Positions 1 to 7,526 of a stretch of DNA of 46,759 nt are shown here, piece after piece. A program made the translations under genes and the position numbers. Source of the DNA: JBJXHC01 sp046160825 (GTDB lineage Bacteria; Bacteroidota; Ignavibacteria; UBA10030; UBA6906); contig JBJXHC010000014.1 in the NCBI GenBank assembly GCA_046160825.1, positions 1 through 46,759 on the forward strand, written 5' to 3'. The stretch's first letter is position 1. Every line of letters starts with the position of its first letter. Under the pieces are notes generated by a model. The model did not search any database. It was given only the letters and a program-made list of their open reading frames with translations, and had not been told where the DNA came from.

Positions 1-26
1 TGTCTCGTCCGTCCATAGGTTGACAG
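1..26. repeat. Left terminal inverted repeat of the IS3 element
   Basis: Begins TGTCTCGTCC and ends GTTGACAG. It matches the reverse complement of 1252-1277 at 19 of 26 positions. Confidence 0.85.
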
Positions 27-40
27 TGTGAGTTAGAAAG

Positions 41-844
41 TTAAGCTGCATAACGCATTTCCGGTGTCATCATTCCCAAGCTGAGATGCGGGCGCTCAGT
101 GTTGTAGATGGAGACTGCTTCCTCGGCCGCTTCGTACGCATGGTGTATCGACGTGAAGACTCTGTCCAGATAGAACTCTGATTTGAGGATACCATTGATC
201 CGTTCAGCAACGGCATTGTCGTACGGACATCCGGGAGCTGACATACTGCTCTGACCGCCACGAGATTCTACGAACGCTCTGTACTCATTGCTACAGTATT
301 GTACCCCACGGTCGGAATGATGGATGAACCAATTGTGGCGGGTGATACTCTTGAAGGCCATTGCAAGCGCCCGTAATGGCCCAGCCGTCTCCAATGTCGG
401 ACTCACATCCACACCGATAATCTTGCGGCTGTAGAGATCACTCACCAGCGACAGATAGCAGAAGCCATGCTCCAAGCGCAGATAGGTCTGATCAGCCACG
501 ATGACACGACCGGGGCCACTTGGTTTGGTCAGCTTCAGCAAATTGGGTCGCACCGGCAGAGCATGTCCACTGTTCGTTGTTGGGGTAAACCGCTTTCGTG
601 GGCGGACCAGCAGTCGGTGAGATTTCAGCATTTCAAACAATCGATCACGACCAATGCCGAGCGGCGATAGCATTGACTGTAGACGTGCGTAGAGCTTCCT
701 CGTTCCGAGGCGTGGCATAATGTGCCTGGTCAAGCATACCTGATGGATGATCTTCGACTCCTCCACACATCGACTGTGCCGACGACCTGCATATTGATAC
801 ACGGCTTGTCGAGAAATACGAAGCATTCTGCACGCATGACTCAT
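41..844 (-). CDS. IS3-family transposase OrfB (DDE integrase core)
   Basis: 267 residues. An N-terminal HTH_21-like segment (about 1-90) precedes an rve integrase core (about 108-265). The catalytic triad is visible: D118 (VADQTYL), D178 (HHSDRGVQY) and E214 (NAVAERINGILKSEF). The C-terminus has the usual IS3 YNTERPHLSLGMMTPE signature. The ATG overlaps the orfA stop as ATGA. The OrfB frame is open upstream to the slippery site in orfA, so the working transposase is probably the OrfAB fusion. OrfB alone in this family usually acts as an accessory factor. Confidence 0.93.
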   Translation of the reverse strand: MSHACRMLRISRQAVYQYAGRRHSRCVEESKIIHQVCLTRHIMPRLGTRKLYARLQSMLSPLGIGRDRLFEMLKSHRLLVRPRKRFTPTTNSGHALPVRPNLLKLTKPSGPGRVIVADQTYLRLEHGFCYLSLVSDLYSRKIIGVDVSPTLETAGPLRALAMAFKSITRHNWFIHHSDRGVQYCSNEYRAFVESRGGQSSMSAPGCPYDNAVAERINGILKSEFYLDRVFTSIHHAYEAAEEAVSIYNTERPHLSLGMMTPEMRYAA

Positions 845-1221
845 GTTCGCTCCCCGTTGTCGGAGCCGCGTGAGAACAGCGTGTCGGTCTTTTTTTTAAC
901 GCGTTGGCCTGTGCGTTCTTCCAATACCTCAAGCGTTGCTTCCAACGTCATAATCTTCAACTGGGCTTGGGCAAGCGCCTTTTCTAACGCCTGTTTTTCC
1001 TGTTCCAACTTCAAGATGCGCTTCGGTTCATCCGGCATTTCAATCCTCACGATGCGTGTCTGAGATCCTGGCCCACCATATTGCTTCTTCCACTGGTAGA
1101 TCATGGAAAACCCAATATCGTGAACTCGGGCTGCTTCCAGAACAGTATACTGTCCCGATACCACATCTGCAACCACAGCTTGCTTAAACGCTATGCTATA
1201 ACGACGAATTGTCTTTTCCAT
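841..1221 (-). CDS. IS3-family OrfA (HTH DNA-binding subunit)
   Basis: 126 residues. An N-terminal helix-turn-helix (about 5-50, containing RYSIAFKQAVVADVVSGQYT and MIYQWKKQYGG) binds the terminal repeats. A leucine-rich coiled coil (about 64-105, with ILKLEQEKQALEKALAQAQL) is the usual oligomerisation helix. Close to its end the frame runs through an A8G tract coding KKK, the frameshift site that gives OrfAB. The unshifted product ends 15 residues later. Confidence 0.92.
   Translation of the reverse strand: MEKTIRRYSIAFKQAVVADVVSGQYTVLEAARVHDIGFSMIYQWKKQYGGPGSQTRIVRIEMPDEPKRILKLEQEKQALEKALAQAQLKIMTLEATLEVLEERTGQRVKKKTDTLFSRGSDNGERT
889..895 (-). other. Programmed -1 ribosomal frameshift site A_AAA_AAG
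   Basis: On the minus strand the sequence is GTT AAA AAA AAG ACC in the OrfA frame, which places the canonical IS3-family heptamer A_AAA_AAG in phase. I translated the -1 frame from here: it reads DRHAVLTRLRQRGAN and runs without a stop into the OrfB ATG at 844. This would give one OrfAB protein of about 390 residues. No stimulatory stem-loop was assessed. Confidence 0.8.
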
Positions 1222-1251
1222 CGCCTGGTCCCGTTGATTGGTGAATCCTAT

Positions 1252-1277
1252 CTGTCAACTTTTTCCAGGACGGGACA
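1252..1277. repeat. Right terminal inverted repeat of the IS3 element
   Basis: Reads CTGTCAAC at its inner side and CGGGACA at its outer end. It is the partner of 1-26 and sits upstream of orfA, as expected. Confidence 0.85.
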
Positions 1278-1299
1278 ATTATTGCTTGCTGTTCATTGA

Positions 1300-2049
1300 T
1301 CATTGCTTCGCCTTCCCCTGGTTCGCAACGGCCTGCATCTTCGCTTTGATTGCCGCTTCGTCACCCAAGTATCGGCTGCTCAGTGGCTTCAGGTTGTCGT
1401 CCAATTCGTACAGCAACGGCACACCGGTCGGAATATTCAATCCGGTGATTTCATCATCGGAGATGTTATCAAGATACTTCACCAATGCACGCAGACTGTT
1501 GCCATGCGCTGCAATGATCACACGCTTGCCAGATTTCACGGCCGGGGCAATGACATCATGCCAGTAGGGAAGAAATCGGTCAACCGTGTCCTTGAGGCAT
1601 TCGGAAAGCGGGATGTCCTTCGGATCCATGTTTTTATAGCGGGCATCGTTTCCGGGATACATTTGATGTGAGCGATCCAGCGCCGGTGGACGAATATCAT
1701 AGCTCCGCCGCCAGATGTGTACCTGCGGCTCACCATACTTCGCCGCCATTTCCGCTTTGTTCAATCCTTGCAACGCACCGTAGTGACGCTCGTTCAACTG
1801 CCATGAGTGGTGAATCGGAATCCACATCATGTCCATTTCATACAGCGTCAGCCAGAGTGTGCGGATGGCACGCTTGAGCATGGATGTGTAGGCAACATCA
1901 AAGGCGAGCCCTTCGGCTTTTAGTGTGCGACCAGCGGCTCGCGCTTCCTCAAGTCCCTTCGGGGAAAGATCGACGTCCACCCAACCGGTGAACCGGTTTT
2001 CCAGATTCCATTGTGACTCTCCATGACGGAGAAGGATCAGTTTGTGCAT
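1300..2049 (-). CDS. gpmA: 2,3-bisphosphoglycerate-dependent phosphoglycerate mutase
   Basis: Cytoplasmic glycolytic and gluconeogenic enzyme that interconverts 3- and 2-phosphoglycerate through a phosphohistidine. The 249 residues match the usual length of the dimeric dPGM family. The N-terminal LILLRHGESQWN carries the catalytic histidine (H9), followed by the substrate-binding RFTGWVDVDLS. LNERHYGALQGLNKAE lies mid-protein, and AAHGNSLRALVKYLD contains the second active-site histidine. The start is preceded by AAAGGA at a usable distance and by a TTGACC-N17-TACTCT promoter. The IS3 element lies just past the stop and leaves no room for an original terminator. Confidence 0.96.
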   Translation of the reverse strand: MHKLILLRHGESQWNLENRFTGWVDVDLSPKGLEEARAAGRTLKAEGLAFDVAYTSMLKRAIRTLWLTLYEMDMMWIPIHHSWQLNERHYGALQGLNKAEMAAKYGEPQVHIWRRSYDIRPPALDRSHQMYPGNDARYKNMDPKDIPLSECLKDTVDRFLPYWHDVIAPAVKSGKRVIIAAHGNSLRALVKYLDNISDDEITGLNIPTGVPLLYELDDNLKPLSSRYLGDEAAIKAKMQAVANQGKAKQ

Positions 2050-2090
2050 TGCAATGATTCCTTTGATTTCATGTTACAAAACGCGTGTAT

Positions 2091-2119
2091 AGAGTAGGGA
2101 ATTTGGAGTGGAAGGTCAA
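2091..2119 (-). promoter_or_regulatory. Predicted sigma70-type promoter of gpmA
   Basis: On the minus strand a TTGACC -35 element (2114-2119) and a TACTCT -10 element (2091-2096) are separated by exactly 17 bases. The predicted start lies about 35 bases upstream of the gpmA ATG. Based on motif and spacing only. Confidence 0.45.
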
Positions 2120-2124
2120 GGCAG

Positions 2125-2517
2125 ATGGATGAGAGATTCCTTATCTTTGCCCTACGGAAAAACAGGAACTCCCACGTGTCAAATAGAAATCTTCCACACG
2201 AAGCTACTCTCTGCAAAGCCGTCAACGACAAATGCACTGTGCAATTGAAATACAAAGACGAGATAATGCACCGGGTGTTTTGTCCGCATGCCGTCTTTGA
2301 ATCATCAACAGGCAGGTTTCTCGTTGCGGGTACCCAGATCGAGAAAGATGGCGTGCGCACTCATCCGGGGGAATGGCAGATGTTTCAAATTGATCGCATC
2401 TCAAACATTGATGTCATAACTGACCTTGTCTTCAAACCCGATCCGGCATTCAATTCTTTCGATCGTGGATTCTACGGAGATAATGTCATCTGCGCTGTTG
2501 ATCGCCCAAGTCTCTAA
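2125..2517 (+). CDS. Small WYL-like domain protein
   Basis: 130 residues, of which about 35-130 resemble a free-standing WYL-like module: a basic beta-strand (TVQLKYKD), RVFCPHAVF, LVAGTQIE, WQMFQIDRISNIDVI, then a DPAFNSFDRGF tail. Such modules are usually ligand-sensing parts of transcriptional regulators. No DNA-binding domain is visible here. The gene diverges from gpmA and converges on the downstream membrane acetyltransferase with four bases between the stops. The N-terminal 25 residues look unlike the family, so translation may start at an in-frame GTG at 2176. Fold assignment is by pattern recognition and function is unknown. Confidence 0.65.
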   Translation: MDERFLIFALRKNRNSHVSNRNLPHEATLCKAVNDKCTVQLKYKDEIMHRVFCPHAVFESSTGRFLVAGTQIEKDGVRTHPGEWQMFQIDRISNIDVITDLVFKPDPAFNSFDRGFYGDNVICAVDRPSL

Positions 2518-2521
2518 CTCT

Positions 2522-3691
2522 TCACTCCCCCGGCCCGAAGAAGAACACTCCCACCAGGAACGCCAATGTTCCGTATTGCAATATCATTTTCCAGCGTGGC
2601 GATTCGCGTTTAATTCTGGTCCAGGCATATGCGACTCCGTACATGAGGCCAAGAAGGACAAGCGTAACGACAATCGCACCTCCGTACCCGAAACTGTTAT
2701 TTACATATTTCTGAAAGTTGAACTTACCGAAATCACCATAGATGAGAAGAAGGTGGGTTGTGTAAACAATAAGCGACTCACGACCCATCAGAGTGACGGG
2801 CGACGATGGTGAAAGACCTTTGCGCTTCTCATAGAAGTACATCACTCCACACAATATCATCACGATCCCCAGTCTGACAAGACAAAAGCTTGGGCTGAAT
2901 CTCCAGTAGTCATACGTCGGATATACGCTCTCCGCCATCGGATGAATCAGGAATGACACACCGATAAGTGCCGGTACCCAGAGCAGCAGTCGTTTCATGA
3001 ACTTCTGCGCTGTCTCTTCATGCGGTCGAGATTCCAGGTAGTAGTATCCGGCAATTGCCCCCGCAAAAAGAAACGCTGACCAGGGGAATATCGGGAAACC
3101 GGGAAAGCCAGAAAAGTGATTGCCATTCATGTATCCCGCAATCACCGCCGGCAGCAACGGCCAGAAATCAATTCCCCACATCACCGGCGCGAGAAACACG
3201 ATTGCAACAGTGAGACCAAACAGTATCAAGTACAGTCGGTGCTCGTTCTTCACCACGAGCAGGAGGCATTGCATGAACATCAAGCTGACGGCGATACATT
3301 GCAGTACATCGGCCTGAAAAAACAGACGCCACGGCTCCTCTTCCGTCAGGTTGATAAGCTGATCATAATTGAACTTCGGCATGTGGAGAAGATAGCCGAT
3401 GCCGAGAACGAACAACAATCGTCCGAATTGTTTGACGAGCGGTTTTCCGAAGGAGAGATAATCATTCAACTTGCGGCGGGTCGTTACTGCCCATGCCATA
3501 CCGGAAGCAAACAAGAACGACGGGGCAACGAGCCCGTTGACGAAGGCAAGAAACTCGAAGAGATCGGTCCCTCGTATCTCGCGTGTAAGTGTCGCATTAA
3601 AGACATGCGTCTCAATCATGACGATCACCGCCCAACCACGTAACAGGTCGATGAACTCGATGCGACGGGTACGAGGCACTGCATCATTCAC
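2522..3691 (-). CDS. Multi-pass membrane acetyltransferase-like protein (HGSNAT/DUF1624 family), copy 2
   Basis: 389 residues with about ten hydrophobic segments. The opening RRIEFIDLLRGWAVIVMI, followed by a histidine (ETHVFNA) and a SFLFASGMAW segment, is typical of the heparan-alpha-glucosaminide N-acetyltransferase/DUF1624 family. These enzymes pass acetyl groups across a membrane, and the first-helix histidine is a likely acetyl carrier. The protein is clearly paralogous to its upstream neighbour throughout: FFQADVLQCIAVSL against LFQADVLHCVAISL, and APVMWGIDF against SPVVWGIDF. Nine bases separate the two genes, so they are probably co-transcribed. The acceptor is unknown; envelope sugars or lipids are possible. 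Confidence 0.8.
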   Translation of the reverse strand: MNDAVPRTRRIEFIDLLRGWAVIVMIETHVFNATLTREIRGTDLFEFLAFVNGLVAPSFLFASGMAWAVTTRRKLNDYLSFGKPLVKQFGRLLFVLGIGYLLHMPKFNYDQLINLTEEEPWRLFFQADVLQCIAVSLMFMQCLLLVVKNEHRLYLILFGLTVAIVFLAPVMWGIDFWPLLPAVIAGYMNGNHFSGFPGFPIFPWSAFLFAGAIAGYYYLESRPHEETAQKFMKRLLLWVPALIGVSFLIHPMAESVYPTYDYWRFSPSFCLVRLGIVMILCGVMYFYEKRKGLSPSSPVTLMGRESLIVYTTHLLLIYGDFGKFNFQKYVNNSFGYGGAIVVTLVLLGLMYGVAYAWTRIKRESPRWKMILQYGTLAFLVGVFFFGPGE

Positions 3692-3700
3692 AAGAGCACC

Positions 3701-4843
3701 TCAATGTGGTTTGATGAGAAAGATGAGAACGATAAGACTGACCAGAGTCACCTGAATGTACCGTGCTCGCACGACATGCCTTGTGTGGAGAGTATTCCAA
3801 CCGTACACAACTCCCAACATACAAAACAGCACCAGCGCTCCGACTGCGATCGCGGACGGATACGATAACGCACGCCCGACAATCTGTGCCAGTCCGCTAT
3901 TTGCGGGTGAACCGTAGACGATCATTATGTGCAGTACATACACGAGCAAGGATGATTGTCCGAGCAGAATGATATTCTTTGAGACAATGTCAGGAAGGCT
4001 CCTGAGAAAAAAGAACCCCGACGTCAACACAAATACGATGGCGAGACGTACGAAGAAAAAAATCGGGCTGCTCTTCCAATAGTCATGTGGTGAATAGAGA
4101 GATATTGGGAAAAACTCGAACACAATTCCGCATATGCCCATCACAATTCCGGCGAGCGATATCTTCTTGAAAAACTCCCGCTCCAAGTCATGGCGGCGGG
4201 CATTGAGAAAGAAGTGTCCGGTCATTGCACCGATAAAAAGAAAGCCCGAGAAAGGAAATAATGGGAAAATGGAAATCTGTGTCTGATTGAAATACGGGGA
4301 AAGTATGGGTGAGACAAGTGGTGCGAAGTCGATTCCCCACACTACAGGCGAGAGACATACACACACCATGGCAATGATACTGACAACGATGGCCCACGTA
4401 CGAGGCGTTCTCACACACAAAACGATGGCCTGAAGTATCAATAGACTGATGGCGACGCAATGCAACACATCCGCCTGGAACAACTGTGCGTAATCGGCAG
4501 AAGTTGCCTGATACAGAATTTTGTTGAGCGAAAAGAACGGAAGGTGCAACGCATAACCGATGATGAGGAGCAGGAGTATACGTCCGAGTCGGTGAAAAAG
4601 TGGCCGCCCGATGTGCCGGTACGCGTCCCATTTTTTCTCTGTCGCAACGCTGAATGCCAGTCCGGAAACGAAGAGGAACATGGGCGCGGTAAATCCCCTG
4701 ACTGCATCGTAGAGCCGGAACATCTCGCTGCTGCGCGAACCATTGCTCAACACTGAGTCGATACTGTGCCCCACCACCATCACCACGACGGCAACACCGC
4801 GCATGATGTCGATGAATTGGATTCGATCTGTTGGATTTTTCAT
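3701..4843 (-). CDS. Multi-pass membrane acetyltransferase-like protein (HGSNAT/DUF1624 family), copy 1
   Basis: 380 residues from the ATG at 4843, where the family opening DRIQFIDIMRGVAVVVMV begins at about residue 6. The reading frame stays open to 5023, but that extension overlaps the response regulator, is rich in Ser, Arg and Trp and has no family resemblance, so it was excluded. About ten hydrophobic helices follow. The first-helix histidine (VVGHSID) and the APMFLFVSGLAFSV segment are conserved with copy 2. The gene lies 46 bases downstream of the receiver-domain gene and nine upstream of its paralog, suggesting a three-gene unit. Substrate unknown. Confidence 0.8.
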   Translation of the reverse strand: MKNPTDRIQFIDIMRGVAVVVMVVGHSIDSVLSNGSRSSEMFRLYDAVRGFTAPMFLFVSGLAFSVATEKKWDAYRHIGRPLFHRLGRILLLLIIGYALHLPFFSLNKILYQATSADYAQLFQADVLHCVAISLLILQAIVLCVRTPRTWAIVVSIIAMVCVCLSPVVWGIDFAPLVSPILSPYFNQTQISIFPLFPFSGFLFIGAMTGHFFLNARRHDLEREFFKKISLAGIVMGICGIVFEFFPISLYSPHDYWKSSPIFFFVRLAIVFVLTSGFFFLRSLPDIVSKNIILLGQSSLLVYVLHIMIVYGSPANSGLAQIVGRALSYPSAIAVGALVLFCMLGVVYGWNTLHTRHVVRARYIQVTLVSLIVLIFLIKPH

Positions 4844-4889
4844 ACGAAAAATCCCGTTGCGGGTACGGGATGAGTTCTGGAGAGACCTG

Positions 4890-5264
4890 TTATTCGCCGA
4901 GCCTGTCCTTGATGATCTGCACCAGCTCGTCCAGGTCCACCGGTTTGGTGATGTAGGCTGCACTTCCCAGTTCCTTGCCGAACTTCTGTGCGTGGTAGTC
5001 ATCCACTGCAGTGAGGAAGACAAAGGGGACCGACTGGTAGCTTGTTTCCTTCTTGACGCGCTGGAACAGTTCGAACCCGTTCGTTCCAGGCATCACGAGG
5101 TCGGACACGATGATGCTCGGCTCAAGCGATTGCAGTGCATGCATAGCCGCGTCGGCCCCTTCCGCCGCCTGGACATTGAATCCCCGGGCGACCAACCCGG
5201 CCTTCGTAGCGTTCAGGATCGACGCGTCATCATCGACCAGTAGTATGATCTTCTCTTTCTGCAT
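4890..5264 (-). CDS. Single-domain response regulator (CheY-like receiver)
   Basis: 124 residues forming one receiver domain with no output domain. The acidic pocket is D11-D13, the phospho-acceptor is D55 (VSDLVMPG), the switch threonine is T85 (FLTAVDD) and the conserved lysine is K107 (ITKPVD). It may act by protein contact or as a phosphorelay intermediate. No histidine kinase is encoded nearby. It has its own promoter-like sequence and a GGAGAGA ribosome-binding site. It heads a probable unit with the two acetyltransferase-like genes and follows hpnE by 54 bases. Regulation of either neighbour group is inference from position. Confidence 0.93.
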   Translation of the reverse strand: MQKEKIILLVDDDASILNATKAGLVARGFNVQAAEGADAAMHALQSLEPSIIVSDLVMPGTNGFELFQRVKKETSYQSVPFVFLTAVDDYHAQKFGKELGSAAYITKPVDLDELVQIIKDRLGE

Positions 5265-5285
5265 TCTCTCTCCAGTGTGCGTGCC

Positions 5286-5313
5286 AATATAGAAATTTGG
5301 GCTTCAGAAGCAA
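5286..5313 (-). promoter_or_regulatory. Predicted promoter of the response regulator unit
   Basis: Minus strand TTGCTT (5308-5313), 16 bases, then TATATT (5286-5291), in the gap between hpnE and the receiver gene. The predicted transcript start is about 15 bases before the ATG and leaves a short leader containing GGAGAGA. It would allow expression separate from hpnCDE. Confidence 0.45.
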
Positions 5314-5318
5314 CGAAT

Positions 5319-6677
5319 TCACCTTGCGGCAAGTTGTTGTCGCCAGTGTTTCGCAAGGCGCGCACATCGCTCACCACTGATGATCGCACCTTCAATCGTT
5401 GCGGGAAGTCCCGTGTTTGTCCAGTCTCCGGCAACGAAAAGATTCGGGGCAGATGTCTGATGATCGGGTCGGAGTGTTTCGGACTTCGGAGTGCATGAGA
5501 ACGTTGCCCGCTTTTCCCGGATGACGATGGAATGGGTTGGTGGTGCGACCGCATCGGGGTATACACTCCGGAGATCTTCGACGGCCATGGTTGTCAACGC
5601 TTCGTTCGTAAGGTCAACGTATTCATGGGCGGCGCTGATAACCGCAGAGACGTGCCCTCCTTTCCCCTTCTCTCTGAGAATCATTCGTCGGTTGAAAAAC
5701 CATTGTACACGTTTCCCGATCACCCCAACGAATTCATCCTGCATCACCTCTTTGGAGAACCAGAGGTGCACTGAAATAATGGGGGATGAATCAAGCCGCC
5801 CTATCGCATCAACAGCGATTGTCATCTGTACGCCGGAAGGAATTAACGCTGGAATTCTATACGAAGGCACGGCCAGGATTACGGCGTTACATGGGATTAT
5901 TTCTCCGTCGCGCAACTCCACGATACTCGCGGTCTCCCCATCCCGCACAATTCTGACAACGTCGGCATTGCAACGCACGGTGCCTTTATGATCGGTGATG
6001 AAACGGCTCGCGCCATCGACATATAATTGGCTCAATCCAACAATGGGAATCGCGGCAGCAGCGTTCTTCCATCCGCGAAGGAACGCTTCACGCATTGAGT
6101 GCAGAAAAACACTTGCCGATGCTGTCGCAATCTTCTCGTTCATGATCGAGACAGCAAGCGGTTCCCAGAATGATCGCTTGCATTCCACGGATTGGTTTTG
6201 CCCATCAAGCCATTCTTCAACCGTCATGGCTTTCACCATATCATCAGCGTCGCTGGTCTGCAATGCCAACCCGGCGCGGCACAGGCTCACCTTGTCTTTC
6301 AGCGAGAGGAGATCAGTGTTAAAAATACCCCAGAGAAGATGAAACGGGGATGGGAGCTTCGGGAGTGTGAATGACGTGAATCCACGCCGGGGATGATGAA
6401 ACAGAAGGTCCGGATACTCCTGGATCCGAAGAAGGTCCAGTGCTCCGATCGTATCAAGAAACCGAAACGTCCCCTGGTAACCCGCAATTAAGAGATGCTG
6501 ACCGTTGTCTACAATATCGCCGGTGGTTGCATCGGTGTAGGAATATGCCCTGCCGCCGAGCGCGGGTTTCTGCTCAAGGATAACAACGGGGATGTTCTCC
6601 GATGCGAGTTGCACACCGGCCGCAAGGCCGCTCAATCCGCCGCCGACAATGACCACGGGGGTGTCGTTTGAACGCAA
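5319..6677 (-). CDS. hpnE: Hydroxysqualene dehydroxylase (squalene-associated FAD-dependent desaturase family)
   Basis: 452 residues. The N-terminal FAD/NAD(P)-binding motif VVIVGGGLSGLAAG (about 8-21) and the C-terminal VAGDWTNTGLPATIEGA are hallmarks of HpnE within the amine oxidase/phytoene desaturase superfamily. HpnE reductively removes the hydroxyl of hydroxysqualene to give squalene, the last step of the bacterial HpnCDE route. It is the third gene of hpnC-hpnD-hpnE, starting six bases after hpnD. No squalene-hopene cyclase gene is in the window, so the final product (hopanoid, sterol-like lipid or squalene itself) is not shown. Confidence 0.93.
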   Translation of the reverse strand: MRSNDTPVVIVGGGLSGLAAGVQLASENIPVVILEQKPALGGRAYSYTDATTGDIVDNGQHLLIAGYQGTFRFLDTIGALDLLRIQEYPDLLFHHPRRGFTSFTLPKLPSPFHLLWGIFNTDLLSLKDKVSLCRAGLALQTSDADDMVKAMTVEEWLDGQNQSVECKRSFWEPLAVSIMNEKIATASASVFLHSMREAFLRGWKNAAAAIPIVGLSQLYVDGASRFITDHKGTVRCNADVVRIVRDGETASIVELRDGEIIPCNAVILAVPSYRIPALIPSGVQMTIAVDAIGRLDSSPIISVHLWFSKEVMQDEFVGVIGKRVQWFFNRRMILREKGKGGHVSAVISAAHEYVDLTNEALTTMAVEDLRSVYPDAVAPPTHSIVIREKRATFSCTPKSETLRPDHQTSAPNLFVAGDWTNTGLPATIEGAIISGERCARLAKHWRQQLAAR

Positions 6678-6683
6678 TGGGAA

Positions 6684-7526
6684 TCAGGAGTACTTGATCT
6701 TGTGACTCAGCCAGTAGCGGAGCGTGATGAGAAGTTTCAGAAAGCGCGAAATGGAGATGCGTCGCTCAAATACGTTGAAGTTCGACCGTGCAATCCGGTT
6801 CAACAGATGGGCGTAAATCGACCACATGATACGTGCCGGGAAGAAGAATCCTTTGTCCTCGTCAGTCAGCGATTGTTGTGCGCGGTCAAAATACGATCGT
6901 GCGCGCTCAAACTCGAACCGCATAAGATTCACAAACTCGGGTGTATAGCGAAGATGCAACAGATCCTCTTCTGTTACACCAAAACGACGCAAATCCTCCA
7001 AGGGTAGATAAATACGCCCTCGTTGGGCATCGTCTTTTATGTCTCGCAGGATATTCGTGAGCTGTAATGCGATGCCGAGGTTGATGGCGTACTCGCGCGT
7101 TGACTCGTTCTTGTAACCGAAAATCTGCCGGCACATCAGTCCGACCGACGAGGCAACAAGAGAGCAGTACTCCCGCAGTTCCTCAAATGTTTCGTACCGG
7201 TGTTTTGTCAGATCCATCTCCATGCCGCGAATGAGTTCATAGAAATGGTCGACCGGAATATTAAAGCGGCGGGCAGTCGCGCTCACCTGGTTGAGGAGTG
7301 TGAAAGAGAAATCTCCCTTCAACGCACGGCCAAGTTCCATCCTCCACCTCCGTAGGAGAGCGACCTTCTTCGATACATCTCCCTCATCGTCCACAATGTC
7401 ATCCGTATAACGGCAGAAGGCATACACGGTGTGAATTGCATCGCGCTTTTGCCGGGGCAGCACAGAGAATGAGTAGTAGAAACTTGTTTTGCTGTGCTTC
7501 GTTATTGCTGCAGCGGTTGCATTCAT
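6684..7526 (-). CDS. hpnD: Presqualene diphosphate synthase HpnD
   Basis: 280 residues, trans-isoprenyl diphosphate synthase fold of the squalene/phytoene synthase family. Two aspartate-rich motifs that bind Mg-diphosphate are visible: D42-D47 in YTDDIVDDEGD and D162-D166 in LTNILRDIKDDAQRGRIYLP. HpnD condenses two farnesyl diphosphates to presqualene diphosphate. It overlaps hpnC by four bases (ATGA), indicating translational coupling. I assigned D rather than C from gene order and from the closer match of its second motif to phytoene/presqualene synthases. Confidence 0.92.
   Translation of the reverse strand: MNATAAAITKHSKTSFYYSFSVLPRQKRDAIHTVYAFCRYTDDIVDDEGDVSKKVALLRRWRMELGRALKGDFSFTLLNQVSATARRFNIPVDHFYELIRGMEMDLTKHRYETFEELREYCSLVASSVGLMCRQIFGYKNESTREYAINLGIALQLTNILRDIKDDAQRGRIYLPLEDLRRFGVTEEDLLHLRYTPEFVNLMRFEFERARSYFDRAQQSLTDEDKGFFFPARIMWSIYAHLLNRIARSNFNVFERRISISRFLKLLITLRYWLSHKIKYS

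Larger units (their letters stand above)
1..1277 (-). mobile_element. IS3-family insertion sequence, apparently complete
   Basis: The element is bounded by imperfect 26-bp inverted repeats (1-26 and 1252-1277; 19 of 26 positions match, outer TGTC and inner GTTGACAG identical). It carries two overlapping reading frames on the minus strand, the IS3 arrangement of a helix-turn-helix OrfA and a DDE OrfB joined by a -1 frameshift. Size, termini and all three catalytic residues look intact, so it may still be mobile. Its left end is base 1 of the window, so the left flank and any target-site duplication cannot be seen. The right end lies 22 bases from the gpmA stop codon, so no host gene visible here is interrupted. 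Confidence 0.93.

Noticed and set aside
2141..2148. TATCTTTG as a Bacteroidota-type -7 promoter element
   Set aside because: No -33 element lies at the right distance, and the other promoters in the window look sigma70-like. Kept only as an alternative for the gene start.
4844..5023. N-terminal extension of the first acetyltransferase-like gene
   Set aside because: It overlaps the receiver-domain gene, is Ser/Arg/Trp-rich and shows no family similarity. The conserved start is the ATG at 4843.
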